A stretch of DNA of 40,036 nt from Alphaproteobacteria bacterium (GCA_030041335.1 JASHOB010000128.1:1-40036), one strand, 5' to 3'; positions 24,426-33,065 are shown, counted from the stretch's first letter. The notes: generated by a model not told the origin, from the letters alone. Made by a program: numbers and translations.

Positions 24426-25079
24426 TTACGATCCCTCTACCATCATTTCAGTCTTGTCCGCCTTACCCCCAATGTCGGTACGCACGGCGTAGCGGTCAAG
24501 CAGCCGCGACCGCGACATCCAGACTTCGATGCGGCTGTAGGATGCGCCGCGGCCGCGCAAGGCAGTGGGATTGAAGGCCCAGATCAACCCCCAGACCAAC
24601 AGGCTATCGAGCCAAGCATGAAGGAAATGGAAATGCCTCCTGTGTTCCGGCGCGACGATCTCCCAACCGAAATATTCGCAGACCCGAGTCAAGGTCAGCG
24701 GCCCGAGCCGGTCCGGAAAAGTCGGCGAGGCGGTGATCGCGACGATGTCGTGGTAATGTGGTTCCTGCTCTAAGTGATGGCTGAGGAGCGCCAGCGAGTG
24801 CCGCATCCGGCGCTTGAAGAGGTTGCCCCAGGCCGCCGTGCTTCCGGTCTGAGGAATGATGGCGAGATGTTCGTTCCATAAATGGATCTGCAGCACCGGT
24901 TCGCCGGGCCGGACGGCGTCGCCGCTGGGCATCACCACCAATCGCGGCGCCCGGCCCTGCGAGATGCGGATCAGACATTCCGGATCTTCGGTGAACTCCA
25001 AAATGCCGAGCTGCCGCCGCAATAGCGCGTCGATGCCGCGCATCGCCCAGGTGAGATTGGGACCGCTCATCGCCACCAT
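24426..25079 (-). CDS. Conserved protein, possibly YkoP-like
   Basis: A 217-residue protein. Its central region (residues 35-72: ECLIRIS, then [14 protein letters not shown]) resembles YkoP of Bacillus as I remember it, a family of unknown function found beside glycosyltransferases. One hydrophobic stretch (about 154-170, [17 protein letters not shown]) may be a membrane-associated helix. The rest is mostly basic and helical with several His residues (94-110). It is the first gene of a two-gene minus-strand unit with the phosphatase. The neighbourhood of sugar transfer and deacetylation suggests a role in envelope glycoconjugates, but no function can be assigned from sequence. Confidence 0.55.
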   Translation of the reverse strand: MVAMSGPNLTWAMRGIDALLRRQLGILEFTEDPECLIRISQGRAPRLVVMPSGDAVRPGEPVLQIHLWNEHLAIIPQTGSTAAWGNLFKRRMRHSLALLSHHLEQEPHYHDIVAITASPTFPDRLGPLTLTRVCEYFGWEIVAPEHRRHFHFLHAWLDSLLVWGLIWAFNPTALRGRGASYSRIEVWMSRSRLLDRYAVRTDIGGKADKTEMMVEGS

Positions 25080-25095
25080 TCTCGCCGATGGTGGC

Positions 25096-25123
25096 TTGAC
25101 AGGCTAGGTTCAAGCGATAACTT
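25096..25123 (+). promoter_or_regulatory. Promoter candidate for rpmG
   Basis: A perfect -35 TTGACA lies at 25096-25101, followed by a poor -10 region, either TAACTT (25118-25123, 16-bp spacer) or GATAAC (25116-25121, 14-bp spacer). The rpmG ATG is at 25161. It falls in the 81-bp gap between the YkoP-like start (minus) and rpmG (plus). Confidence 0.45.
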
Positions 25124-25160
25124 TCTGTCAATTGCAGGGTTTTCCCAAACGGATCGCGCC

Positions 25161-25328
25161 ATGGCCAAGTCCAACACGGTACTCATCAAGCTCGTCAGCA
25201 CAGCCGACACCGGCTATTATTATGTGACGAAAAAGAATCCGCGCGCAAAAACCGAAAAGATCGAGTTGAAGAAGTTCGACCCGATCGCGCGCAAACACGT
25301 CGCGTTCAAGGAAGCCAAGATCAAATAG
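25161..25328 (+). CDS. rpmG: Large-subunit ribosomal protein L33
   Basis: A 55-residue basic protein of the 50S subunit. The translation starts [18 protein letters not shown] and continues [35 protein letters not shown], the typical alphaproteobacterial L33. It lacks the CxxC zinc pairs, so it is the zinc-independent form. Length is standard. It converges on pleD with 12 bp between stops, where a perfect 16-nt palindrome lies. Confidence 0.97.
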   Translation: MAKSNTVLIKLVSTADTGYYYVTKKNPRAKTEKIELKKFDPIARKHVAFKEAKIK

Positions 25329-25335
25329 CCAGCGT

Positions 25336-25351
25336 TCGGACTATAGTCCGA
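25336..25351. terminator. Perfect palindrome between convergent rpmG and pleD
   Basis: TCGGACTATAGTCCGA is self-complementary over all 16 nt. It begins 7 bp after the rpmG stop and spans the pleD stop codon. A hairpin would form from either transcript, so a bidirectional terminator is plausible. There is no T-run on either side, so a protein operator is the alternative. Confidence 0.5.
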
Positions 25352-26741
25352 CCTTTGCCAGGGGGCGCATGGTGGGCTGCCAATGGATCGCGCAATTGCG
25401 ACCGTTGGCCTTGGCTTCGTAGAGCGCCGCGTCGGCGCGGCTCAGGGAGGCGGTGGCGCTGTCGCCGCGTTCCTCTACGATTGCGATGCCGATACTGATC
25501 GTTACTGATATTTCACTGCCGCGTTCGGGCAAGGTTATCGGCTTGTCGGCGACAGCGTTGCGAAGGCGCTCGGCGACCATGGCGGCGATCGGCAGCGTGG
25601 TCTCGGGCATCACGACGACGAATTCCTCGCCGCCGTAGCGGGCGACCAGGTCGAAGCTGCGGACGTTGCGCGCGAGGCGGTGTGCCACCTCGCGCAGCAC
25701 CGTGTCGCCTGCAGCGTGGCCATAAGTGTCATTGATCTTCTTGAAAAAATCGACATCGAGCATCAGCACCGCGGCGCCTTGCGCACCGTCGGCAATGCGC
25801 GTCATCAACCCTTCGAGATGGGCGGTGAAGTAGCGGCGGTTGTAGAGGCCGGTGAGACCGTCGGTGAGCGCCAGCGCGAGGCTCTTCTGGTAATTCTCCT
25901 TGAGCCGATCCTGCAACCGTTTGCGACGCATTTGGGTTTGGACACGTGCGAGCAGTTCGTTCCGGTCGATGGGACGGACGATGTAATCATTGGCGCCGAG
26001 GTCGAGACCCTTTGCCAGGCGCGTCGTTTCCTCTTCGGCGGCAACCAGCAGGACTGGCGTGAACCGGCTCGCCTCGGCGCTGCGCAGCTGACCGACGAGC
26101 CGCAGCACGTCGAACGGACCGCCGAGGCCGAGGATTACCAGATCGGCAGGCCGGATCAGGCTCCGGACGAGCTCCTCGGGAGACTTTACCCTTACCGTGG
26201 CCTCGACCACCGGCCTCAGCATCTCGGTGATGCGCTGCGCCGCGGTGTCGCTGTGCTCCCACAACACCACGCGCGCCGGGGGCATGTCCTCATCGGGGTC
26301 GTGACCGTTCCCTAGTACGTTCTCGAACCGGCCCGAGACTTCCTCGCGCAGCCGCCATTCCTCCATCATGCGCTTCAGCCGCACCAGGGAGCGGACCCGC
26401 GCGAACAGGGCGACATCGTCGACCGGCTTGGTCAAGAAATCGTCGGCGCCGGCCTCGAGGCCTTTGACCCGGTCGGCAACATCGGAAAGCGCGGTCACCA
26501 TGACCACCGGAATTTCGGCGGTGGCGGGATTAGTCTTCAACCGTCTGCAAACCTCGAACCCGTCCATGCCGGGCATCATGACGTCCAGCAGCACCAGATC
26601 GGGGCGCTCGGCTCTCGCCACGTCAAGCGCCGTTTCGCCGCTCGAGGCAGTCAGCACGTGGAAATATTCGCTGGCGAGTTTCGCCTCGAGCAAACGAACG
26701 TTCACCATGACATCGTCGACGACCAGGATGCGGGCGGACAT
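25341..26741 (-). CDS. pleD: PleD, two-receiver diguanylate cyclase
   Basis: A 466-residue response regulator that makes cyclic di-GMP on phosphorylation and controls polar development in alphaproteobacteria. Receiver 1 (1-120) has acidic D9/D10, phospho-acceptor D53 and K105. Receiver 2 (about 156-275) lacks an obvious acceptor Asp (VILGLGG), as expected for the adaptor domain. The GGDEF domain (about 285-455) has the active G370-G-E-E-F374 loop and an RxxD inhibitory site (R361-D364) exactly five residues before it, so product inhibition is expected. It starts 8 bp after divK, forming the conserved divK-pleD operon. Confidence 0.97.
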   Translation of the reverse strand: MSARILVVDDVMVNVRLLEAKLASEYFHVLTASSGETALDVARAERPDLVLLDVMMPGMDGFEVCRRLKTNPATAEIPVVMVTALSDVADRVKGLEAGADDFLTKPVDDVALFARVRSLVRLKRMMEEWRLREEVSGRFENVLGNGHDPDEDMPPARVVLWEHSDTAAQRITEMLRPVVEATVRVKSPEELVRSLIRPADLVILGLGGPFDVLRLVGQLRSAEASRFTPVLLVAAEEETTRLAKGLDLGANDYIVRPIDRNELLARVQTQMRRKRLQDRLKENYQKSLALALTDGLTGLYNRRYFTAHLEGLMTRIADGAQGAAVLMLDVDFFKKINDTYGHAAGDTVLREVAHRLARNVRSFDLVARYGGEEFVVVMPETTLPIAAMVAERLRNAVADKPITLPERGSEISVTISIGIAIVEERGDSATASLSRADAALYEAKANGRNCAIHWQPTMRPLAKVGL

Positions 26742-26749
26742 ATTGCCGT

Positions 26750-27115
26750 CTAGCCCAGGAAGCGTTTGACGGTTTCGAGGAAGTGGGCGATCGAAATCGG
26801 CTTCGCGATATAGGCCTCGCAGCCGCCTTCACGGATCTTTTCCTCGTCGCCTTTCATTGCGAACGCGGTCACGGCGATGATCGGGATCGCTTTGAGGTCG
26901 TCGTCTTCCTTGATCCATTTGGCCACTTCGAGCCCCGAGACCTCCGGCAGTTGAATGTCCATCAGGATCAGGTCAGGACGATGTTGGCGCGCGAGCTGCA
27001 GCGCCTCGAGCCCGTCCTTGGTCTGCAACGTGGCGTAGCCGTGCGCCTCGAGAAGATCGTGGAAGAGCTTCATGTTGAGCTCATTGTCCTCAACAATGAG
27101 CACGCGTTTGCTCAT
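26750..27115 (-). CDS. divK: DivK, single-domain response regulator
   Basis: A 121-residue CheY-like receiver that in Caulobacter acts with DivJ, PleC and DivL to control CtrA activity and cell-cycle progression. It has the acidic pocket E9/D10, phospho-acceptor D53, the T83 switch region (AVTAFAMKG) and K105. There is no output domain. The ATG at 27115 has GAGGACGAGG upstream and gives the standard [14 protein letters not shown]; the 24-residue upstream extension is not family-like. PleD follows 8 bp downstream on the same strand. Confidence 0.97.
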   Translation of the reverse strand: MSKRVLIVEDNELNMKLFHDLLEAHGYATLQTKDGLEALQLARQHRPDLILMDIQLPEVSGLEVAKWIKEDDDLKAIPIIAVTAFAMKGDEEKIREGGCEAYIAKPISIAHFLETVKRFLG

Positions 27116-27457
27116 GGCCTCGTCCTCGGAGTCGGAACGATGCGTCAGGGGCGGCGCGGGATCGTCGCGTGGCCGCAACGCTGACATTTATTCCCCCTCC
27201 CGTACGGCACCACAGGAGCCGACGCATCAATATAATCGCCAGGCTTAAGATTCGGTAACTTTCGTCATGAAACCGGCCTTTGGCAAGCACGCCGTCATGC
27301 CCGGGCCGGCAAGGGACGCGGCTTCGCCACGCGGCGCGCCGCCCGCGGCCGCTTCTCCCGCCCCCGCTCATCGGCCCTGGTTTCGCGCCTCATCCACTCG
27401 AAGTCGTGACCCTCGCGCTCCCGGCGAGCAAAGGAGATGGGCGGCAACGGCAAGCGG
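27116..27457. other. divK upstream spacer
   Basis: About 340 bp without a supported gene, holding the divK promoter region. The minus strand has a TATATT -10-like element (27234-27229), and two GANTC sites are present (27129-27133, GAGTC; 27249-27253, GATTC). A TTAA-N7-TAAC string at 27245-27259 is only a partial CtrA-type match. The part nearest the eipB-family stop (27290-27450) is GC-rich with nothing recognisable. Confidence 0.4.
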
Positions 27458-28639
27458 CTAGTCACAGCTCGGGTGGGGCAAGGGCTCGATATGATCGAGG
27501 CGAGCGTTGACGATGTAATCGCCGTAATCGAGCGCCATGTCCTGCGATACGCCATTGTCCATCAGGCGCATGCCGAGCTCGTAATCGGGCTCTTCCGCCT
27601 TGCTGTCCGCCGGGAAAAAACCAAGGCGCATGTGCCAGGACGGCCGCTCGAGGAGCGGCGATTTGATCGGGTGCTCATCGGCATTTTCCTCGCCGGGCTT
27701 GAGCGTGGGACCGATCACGGCCGAGATGGTAGTGGCATCGTCGACGGTGGTGCCGTCGAACACCCGGCGCACGACAAACCGGACACCGGCTTGGGCTTGA
27801 TCGATGAGGAAAAGCGTGTGCGCGGTGGGAAACAGGACACCCGGCCGCAACGGGATAGTGACTTGTTCGGGTTTCGAAAACGACGCGACGCCGCCCTTGC
27901 TGGTCGGCTCCAAGAGGATCTCGACCGGATTGCCGGCCGGCTTGGCGGTGGTCTCCTGCGCCGCCAGGGTTGCCATCGGACCCGCGCTCGCGGAGATCTG
28001 GACGGATGTCGCCGGAATGCCGGCATGGATCAGCTCGGCACGGACGGTATCGGCGCGGCGACGTGACAGCCGCTCGTCTTCCGCCTTGGCGCCCTTGGCG
28101 GCGGCGTTGGGATGGCTCAGCACCAAGACGTGGAAGCTTGGCTCGCGTTTGCTGGCGGCGGCCGCCTGTTCGATAGTGGCACGCGCGTCGGCGCCAAGCT
28201 TGGCGCTGCCCATATCGAAACCGAGCAGGTAGCTCTGCGGAATGTTGATATGGGCCTCGCCCTTGATTTGCTGGTCGAGTTCACCGTTGCGGGTCCGCGT
28301 CTCATTGAAGCGATAGCGCGAGCCGTCCTTTGATTCCCAGGTCACCAGGTTAGAGGTGATTTCCGTCGCATCTTCATCGGCGTATTCGAGGCGCAACCGA
28401 AAGCGCTGCTCGACGGTCCACCCACCGCAGGTTTCGCCCCACTGATAGATCATTGCGCCGTCGGCGCCGAGTACGCCGCTCGAGGTCTTGGCCGAACCCA
28501 GCGACAGAATATAGAGTGCGCGGTGGGGTTGAATGTCGGTGGCGGCGGCCGGCGCGGCCGCAAGCGCCGCCAGAGCGGCTAATGCGGTCACGCGAAGAGC
28601 GGGAAAACTCATTATCATCTCGTGTCTCGCCTTGATCAT
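27458..28639 (-). CDS. EipB-family (DUF1849) envelope protein with embedded OmpA-like domain
   Basis: A 393-residue secreted protein. The signal peptide ends near Ala33-Ala34 (ALAAAPAAA); starts at M1, M8 or M10 all keep it. Residues 36-131 match EipB/DUF1849 (HRALYILSLGSAK, GWTVEQRFRL, VTWESKDGSRYRFN), and 248-393 match the rest (FSKPEQVTIPLRPGVLFPTAHTL, FFPADSK, YELGMRLMDNGV). Between them, residues about 132-245 look like an OmpA C-terminal domain (FDMGSAKL, LSRRRADTVRAELIHAGI). EipB is a periplasmic beta-spiral protein needed for envelope integrity in Brucella; its disulfide cysteines correspond to C71 and C392 here. The OmpA GHTD motif reads S175-H-P-N178, so the peptidoglycan-contacting Asp is absent. 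Usual EipB length is nearer 280. Gene lies downstream of aspS, same strand. Confidence 0.85.
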   Translation of the reverse strand: MIKARHEMIMSFPALRVTALAALAALAAAPAAATDIQPHRALYILSLGSAKTSSGVLGADGAMIYQWGETCGGWTVEQRFRLRLEYADEDATEITSNLVTWESKDGSRYRFNETRTRNGELDQQIKGEAHINIPQSYLLGFDMGSAKLGADARATIEQAAAASKREPSFHVLVLSHPNAAAKGAKAEDERLSRRRADTVRAELIHAGIPATSVQISASAGPMATLAAQETTAKPAGNPVEILLEPTSKGGVASFSKPEQVTIPLRPGVLFPTAHTLFLIDQAQAGVRFVVRRVFDGTTVDDATTISAVIGPTLKPGEENADEHPIKSPLLERPSWHMRLGFFPADSKAEEPDYELGMRLMDNGVSQDMALDYGDYIVNARLDHIEPLPHPSCD

Positions 28640-28658
28640 ACGGATACCGCCGCGAAAA

Positions 28659-30452
28659 TCATCCCCCAGCTTTACCCGCCGGCGGCGGTAGCGCTACCCG
28701 GATATGCAACTCCTTGAGCCGGTCGGGAGCCACTTCGGCAGGGGCGCCCATCATTAAATCCTGGGCCTGCTGATTGAGCGGAAACGCCGTGATCTCTCGG
28801 AGATTGGGCGTGTCGGCGAGCAGCATGACGATGCGGTCAATCCCGGGGGCCGAACCGCCGTGCGGTGGCGCGCCGTAGCGAAACGCGTCGAGAAGCCCGC
28901 CAAAACGGGCCTCGACTTCGGCCGCCGAATAGCCGGCGATGGCGAAGGCCTTGATCATCACATCGGGCCGGTGATTGCGGATTGCCCCGGAGCTGAGCTC
29001 GACGCCATTGCAAACGATGTCGTACTGGAACGCTTTGATGCGCAGCGGATCCTCGTTCTCTAGCGTCTCGAGGCCGCCTTGAGGCATCGAGAAAGGGTTG
29101 TGGCTGAACACGATCTGGTTGGTTTCCTCGTCGCGTTCGTACATTGGAAAATCGACCACCCAGCAGAACTCAAAGACGCCGTCACGCGCGACACCCAGCT
29201 CTTTGCCGAGTTTTTGGCGCGCCTGGCCGGCGAAGGTCCGGAAAGTCTTGGGCTGGCCGGCGACGAAGAACACCGCGTCATTGTCGCCGAGGCCGAGCTG
29301 CGCCCGCAATCGTTCGCTCCGTTCCGGCCCGATATTGTTGGCAATCGGCCCGGCACCCCCTTCGGCGCGATAGAAGATGTAGCCGAGACCCGGCTGGCCC
29401 TGGTCCTGCGCCCAACCATTCATTCGGTCGCAGAAGGCGCGATTGCCACCGCTCGGTGCAGGAATCGCCCACACACGCACCGCGGGGTCCTTGGCAATCA
29501 TGCCGGCGAACAGCTTGAAGCCCGAGCCCGCGAAAATCTCCGTGGCGTCCTGCATGACGATGGGGTTGCGCAAATCGGGCTTGTCGGAGCCATATTTGCT
29601 CAGCGCCTCATCATAGGCGATCCGCGGAAACGGCGGCTTGGCGACGGTGCGACCGTCGCTGAATTCCTCGAATACCCCGGCGAGGACCGGCTCGATCGCC
29701 GCAAACACGTCCTCCTGCGTCACAAACGACATTTCGAAATCGAGCTGATAGAACTCGCCGGGCGAACGGTCGGCGCGGCTGGCCTCGTCGCGGAAGCACG
29801 GCGCAATCTGGAAATAACGGTCGAACCCGGCCACCATCAGCAACTGCTTGAATTGCTGTGGCGCCTGCGGCAGCGCATAGAATTTGCCGGGATGCAAGCG
29901 GCTCGGCACCAGATAATCCCGGGCCCCTTCAGGCGAAGACGCCGTCAGAATCGGCGTCTGGAACTCGGTAAAGCCCTGCTGCAGCATGCGACGACGGAGG
30001 CTGGCAATAACGCCCGCACGCAGCACGATATTGTTGTGGACCGCCTCCCGGCGCAAGTCGAGGAAGCGGTATTTGAGCCGCATTTCCTCGGGATAATCGG
30101 CGTCCACGTTGATGGGAAACGGCAGCGTCTCCGCCGCACCGAGAAGCTCGATGCCCTCGATCTTGAGCTCGACCTCGCCGGTTGAGAGCTTAGGATTAAT
30201 CGTGTCGTCGGAGCGCCGCACGACGGCACCGGTGACGGTGACGACATTCTCGAGCCGCTGCGCGTCGACAGCCGCGAACAGCGGGCTCGATATATCGATC
30301 ACGCATTGGGTGATACCGTAATGGTCACGCAGATCGATGAAGAGAAGCTGCCCGTGATCCCGCTTTCGATGCACCCAACCCGACAACCGCGCCGTCTTGC
30401 CCTGGTCGGCGAGACGCAATTGGCCACAAGTCTGGGTTCGGTAGGGATGCAT
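28659..30452 (-). CDS. aspS: Aspartyl-tRNA synthetase (bacterial type, possibly non-discriminating)
   Basis: A 597-residue class IIb synthetase that charges tRNA-Asp. The N-terminal OB-fold anticodon-binding domain (about 8-105) contains [19 protein letters not shown]. Motif 1 and motif 2 regions are present ([51 protein letters not shown]), followed by the bacterial GAD insertion (about 295-420) and motif 3 ([14 protein letters not shown]). The ATG at 30452 gives the usual [12 protein letters not shown] start. Whether it also charges tRNA-Asn cannot be told from this window. It is divergent from rnd with 97 bp between starts. Confidence 0.97.
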   Translation of the reverse strand: MHPYRTQTCGQLRLADQGKTARLSGWVHRKRDHGQLLFIDLRDHYGITQCVIDISSPLFAAVDAQRLENVVTVTGAVVRRSDDTINPKLSTGEVELKIEGIELLGAAETLPFPINVDADYPEEMRLKYRFLDLRREAVHNNIVLRAGVIASLRRRMLQQGFTEFQTPILTASSPEGARDYLVPSRLHPGKFYALPQAPQQFKQLLMVAGFDRYFQIAPCFRDEASRADRSPGEFYQLDFEMSFVTQEDVFAAIEPVLAGVFEEFSDGRTVAKPPFPRIAYDEALSKYGSDKPDLRNPIVMQDATEIFAGSGFKLFAGMIAKDPAVRVWAIPAPSGGNRAFCDRMNGWAQDQGQPGLGYIFYRAEGGAGPIANNIGPERSERLRAQLGLGDNDAVFFVAGQPKTFRTFAGQARQKLGKELGVARDGVFEFCWVVDFPMYERDEETNQIVFSHNPFSMPQGGLETLENEDPLRIKAFQYDIVCNGVELSSGAIRNHRPDVMIKAFAIAGYSAAEVEARFGGLLDAFRYGAPPHGGSAPGIDRIVMLLADTPNLREITAFPLNQQAQDLMMGAPAEVAPDRLKELHIRVALPPPAGKAGG

Positions 30453-30506
30453 GGCAAAAAAATTCCGGGAGTAACCCGTCTTGTCGCCTTTTCGGCCGCA
30501 AATGTC

Positions 30507-30523
30507 CAAGGGTTTTACCCTTG
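30507..30523. promoter_or_regulatory. Inverted repeat in the aspS-rnd divergent promoter region
   Basis: CAAGGG-TTTTA-CCCTTG is a perfect 6-bp inverted repeat with a 5-nt centre, in the 97-bp spacer between two divergent start codons. The position suits an operator acting on either gene. No regulator is identified. Confidence 0.35.
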
Positions 30524-30549
30524 CTCAATTGGGTGTATAGCCGTCGGCA

Positions 30550-31722
30550 ATGAGTTTGATAACCGATAGCGTCGCGCTGGCCGAATTCTGCGGGGGTCTT
30601 GCCAGCGCCGATTTCATCACGGTCGACACCGAATTCATGCGGGAAAAGACTTATTGGCCTGTCCTGTGCCTGGTCCAGATCGCGGGCCCGGGCAGTGCCG
30701 CCGCGATCGACCCGCTGGCGCCGGGCATCGACCTCGCTCCCGTGCTCGCGCTGATGTCGGACGCCCGTCTGCCGAAGGTGTTTCATGCCGCGCGGCAGGA
30801 CGTTGAGATATTTGTCCGCATGACCGGCGCAGTGCCGGCGCCGCTCTTCGACACGCAGGTCGCAGCGATGGTCTGCGGCTTTGGCGAATCGGCCAGCTAC
30901 GAGACGCTGGCGGCCAAGCTCGCCGGCGCCACGATCGATAAATCTTCGCGCTTCACCGACTGGTCGCATCGCCCCTTGAGCGAGCGGCAACTGCATTATG
31001 CGCTCGCCGATGTGGTGCCTCTGCGCAAAGTCTATGAAAGGCTCGCGGCCCGGCTCGACAAGACCGGCCGTGCCAGCTGGGTTGCCGAGCAGATGGCGAT
31101 GCTAAGCGACCCGAAGACCTACCGGAACGACCCTGCAGAAGCATGGCGCCGCCTAAAACCGCGCACTCAAAACCGCCGCACCCTGACCCTGGTGCGCGAG
31201 CTGGCGGCGTGGCGCGAGGCGGCGGCGCAGAAGCGCGATGTGCCGCGCAATCGCTTGCTGCGCGACGAAGCGCTGCTCGAAATTGCTGCGCATCCGCCGC
31301 GTCATGTCGAGGATTTAGCCCGCGTCCGCGCCTTCGGCCGCTCACTCGCCGAAGGCCGGATCGGCGCCGAGATTTTGGCGGTCATCGAGCGCGCTCGCAC
31401 CCTGCCGGAAGCGGCATGGGCGGAGTTGCCGGCGACGCACAAGCTGCCGGCGGGCATTGGCCCTCTGGTGGAACTGATGCGCGTGCTGTTGCGGCTGGTC
31501 GCGGAGGAAAACGATGTGGCGCCGCGCCTCATCGCTGACAATGACGATCTCGAAGCGATCGCCGCGGACGACAACGCCGCCGTGCCGGCATTGTCCGGCT
31601 GGCGCGCGGAACTCTTTGGTCGCGATGCGCTCGACCTAAAGCATGGCCGTTTGGCGCTCACGGCCTCGGGCACCAGGATCGAGCGGCTCCATCTCGCGAC
31701 GGCGGCCGCAGCAGCACAGTAA
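30550..31722 (+). CDS. rnd: Ribonuclease D
   Basis: A 390-residue 3'-5' exoribonuclease that trims tRNA and small stable RNA precursors. The DEDDy nuclease domain (about 1-175) shows D26-T-E28 (Exo I), the FHAARQDVEIF stretch (Exo II) and YALADVVPL (Exo III with the Tyr). An HRDC domain follows (about 205-290, LVRELAAWREAAAQKRDVPRNRLLRDEALLEIA). The ATG lacks a strong ribosome-binding site, and a TATAG element lies close upstream, so a very short leader is possible. It is divergent from aspS. Confidence 0.95.
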   Translation: MSLITDSVALAEFCGGLASADFITVDTEFMREKTYWPVLCLVQIAGPGSAAAIDPLAPGIDLAPVLALMSDARLPKVFHAARQDVEIFVRMTGAVPAPLFDTQVAAMVCGFGESASYETLAAKLAGATIDKSSRFTDWSHRPLSERQLHYALADVVPLRKVYERLAARLDKTGRASWVAEQMAMLSDPKTYRNDPAEAWRRLKPRTQNRRTLTLVRELAAWREAAAQKRDVPRNRLLRDEALLEIAAHPPRHVEDLARVRAFGRSLAEGRIGAEILAVIERARTLPEAAWAELPATHKLPAGIGPLVELMRVLLRLVAEENDVAPRLIADNDDLEAIAADDNAAVPALSGWRAELFGRDALDLKHGRLALTASGTRIERLHLATAAAAAQ

Positions 31723-31725
31723 CGT

Positions 31726-31739
31726 GCCTGCGCGCAGGC
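31726..31739. repeat. 14-nt palindrome after the rnd stop
   Basis: GCCTGCGCGCAGGC is a perfect palindrome beginning 4 bp after the rnd TAA. No T-run follows, so an intrinsic terminator is not convincing. The remaining 170 bp to the next gene show nothing recognisable. Confidence 0.35.
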
Positions 31740-31910
31740 GCCGCCTGACAGCGCTTCCTCGGCCGCGGCCGGCACAAATGACCGGAGCGAAACGGCGAGG
31801 CTTGGCATCGGCGCGCACGGCACTTCCGCAAAAAATCGGGATGCTGTCGGACCGCCTCCCGGACCTCGCTCGTCGATCGGAATTGCGGAGGAACCCTTGG
31901 CAATGCGCCG

Positions 31911-33065
31911 TCAAACGAATTGCAAGTCGGTAGCAAAACCCAAGAGGTGGCGGCCGACGGTCTCAAAATGCGTGCGGCGGGCTTGGACCTGCTGCGCGAC
32001 CGAATGAATGTCACGGAAGCGCCGCTCGAACGGATTGCGCTCGAAGATGGCGGTGGCGCCGGCGGCATGATAAGCCGCGTCGGCGACCGCGACCGCCTCG
32101 TGGATGGTGTGAGTGGCGGCAAGGCGGAGCGCCATCCGCTGGTCGAGATCGAGCCGGTTCGTACGTTCGACGCCCTGCCAGATCTCGGCGAGCGTGCCCA
32201 TCAAGTACATGTGCGCGGCGCGCCACCGCGCCTCTGCTGTTGCAATTTCCGCCTGCGCCGAAGCGCTCTCGGCCAGCTTGGTCTTGTAGCCGCGCGGCGT
32301 TTTCTGCGATGCCAGCGCGATCAACGCATCGAGCAGGCTGCGCGCCAATCCGAGGGCGACGCAAGCGAACCCGGAGGCAAAGAGCAGGTGGGTGCTCATG
32401 GCATAAAGCGGCCCCGGCTCCCGCCGTGTTTCCGGGATATCGCGAATAACGGCAAAAGCCTCCGGCACGAACAGGTCGTCGACCGCGTAGGCATCGCTCG
32501 CGGTGCCACGGAGTCCCACGACTTGCCAAATGTCGGTCATCGGCGCCGCACTGGCGGGGAACAGCACCGTGAGTTCAATCGGCGCGCCGGCGGCGCCAAG
32601 CCGCTGCGTGCCGTCGGCCTCGAAGACGGGGCAATGGGCGCCGAGCCAGGTTGCATGACGGCCGCCGCTGGCGAAGGACCAGCGCCCGGTGACGCGATAG
32701 CCGCCGGGGGTCGCTTGGGCGCGCGCCGGACCGGGACCCCAAGCGAGCACGGCATTGGGCGCAGCGAATATCGCGCCTGCGCTTTCGACCGGCAGCCACG
32801 CGGCCACGATCGAGCAGACCGTATTCTGGCACAGGCACCAGGCGGTGCTGCCATCGGCCATGGCGACCGTTTTGACGACCCGTGCGAACGTGAGCGGATC
32901 GATCTCGGCGCCGCCGAGGGAGCGCGGCAACAGCAGACGGAACATGCCGGCGTCGTGGAGTGCCGCGAGGAGGTGGGCCGGCAACCGCCGCTCGCGCTCG
33001 ATCTCGTCGGCAGCTTCGGCGATGCGCGGTGCCAGGACCGCGGCACGCGCGACATAATCGGTCAT
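31911..33065 (-). CDS. Acyl-CoA dehydrogenase-like flavoprotein, probable flavin-dependent monooxygenase
   Basis: A 384-residue protein with the acyl-CoA dehydrogenase fold. The N-terminal helical domain has PAHLLAALHDAGMFRLLLPRSLGG; the beta domain has GYRVTGRWSFASGGRHATWL and WQVVGLRGTASDAYAV. This wording (WSFASG, GLRGTASD) is typical of the two-component hydroxylase branch (HsaA, DszC, hydroxyphenylacetate-type) rather than of true dehydrogenases, and the C-terminus differs from them. Such enzymes need a separate flavin reductase, which is not in the window. The ATG at 33065 gives a family-like start. It follows the VOC gene by 55 bp on the same strand. Confidence 0.8.
   Translation of the reverse strand: MTDYVARAAVLAPRIAEAADEIERERRLPAHLLAALHDAGMFRLLLPRSLGGAEIDPLTFARVVKTVAMADGSTAWCLCQNTVCSIVAAWLPVESAGAIFAAPNAVLAWGPGPARAQATPGGYRVTGRWSFASGGRHATWLGAHCPVFEADGTQRLGAAGAPIELTVLFPASAAPMTDIWQVVGLRGTASDAYAVDDLFVPEAFAVIRDIPETRREPGPLYAMSTHLLFASGFACVALGLARSLLDALIALASQKTPRGYKTKLAESASAQAEIATAEARWRAAHMYLMGTLAEIWQGVERTNRLDLDQRMALRLAATHTIHEAVAVADAAYHAAGATAIFERNPFERRFRDIHSVAQQVQARRTHFETVGRHLLGFATDLQFV

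Noticed and set aside
27245-27259. CtrA box upstream of divK
   Set aside because: TTAA-N7-TAAC matches the second half of TTAA-N7-TTAA poorly, and the opposite-strand reading has a 6-bp gap. It is not enough to call a site.
27090-27371. Minus-strand 93-codon frame overlapping the divK 5' end
   Set aside because: It overlaps the real divK start in another frame and has low-complexity Arg/Gly composition.
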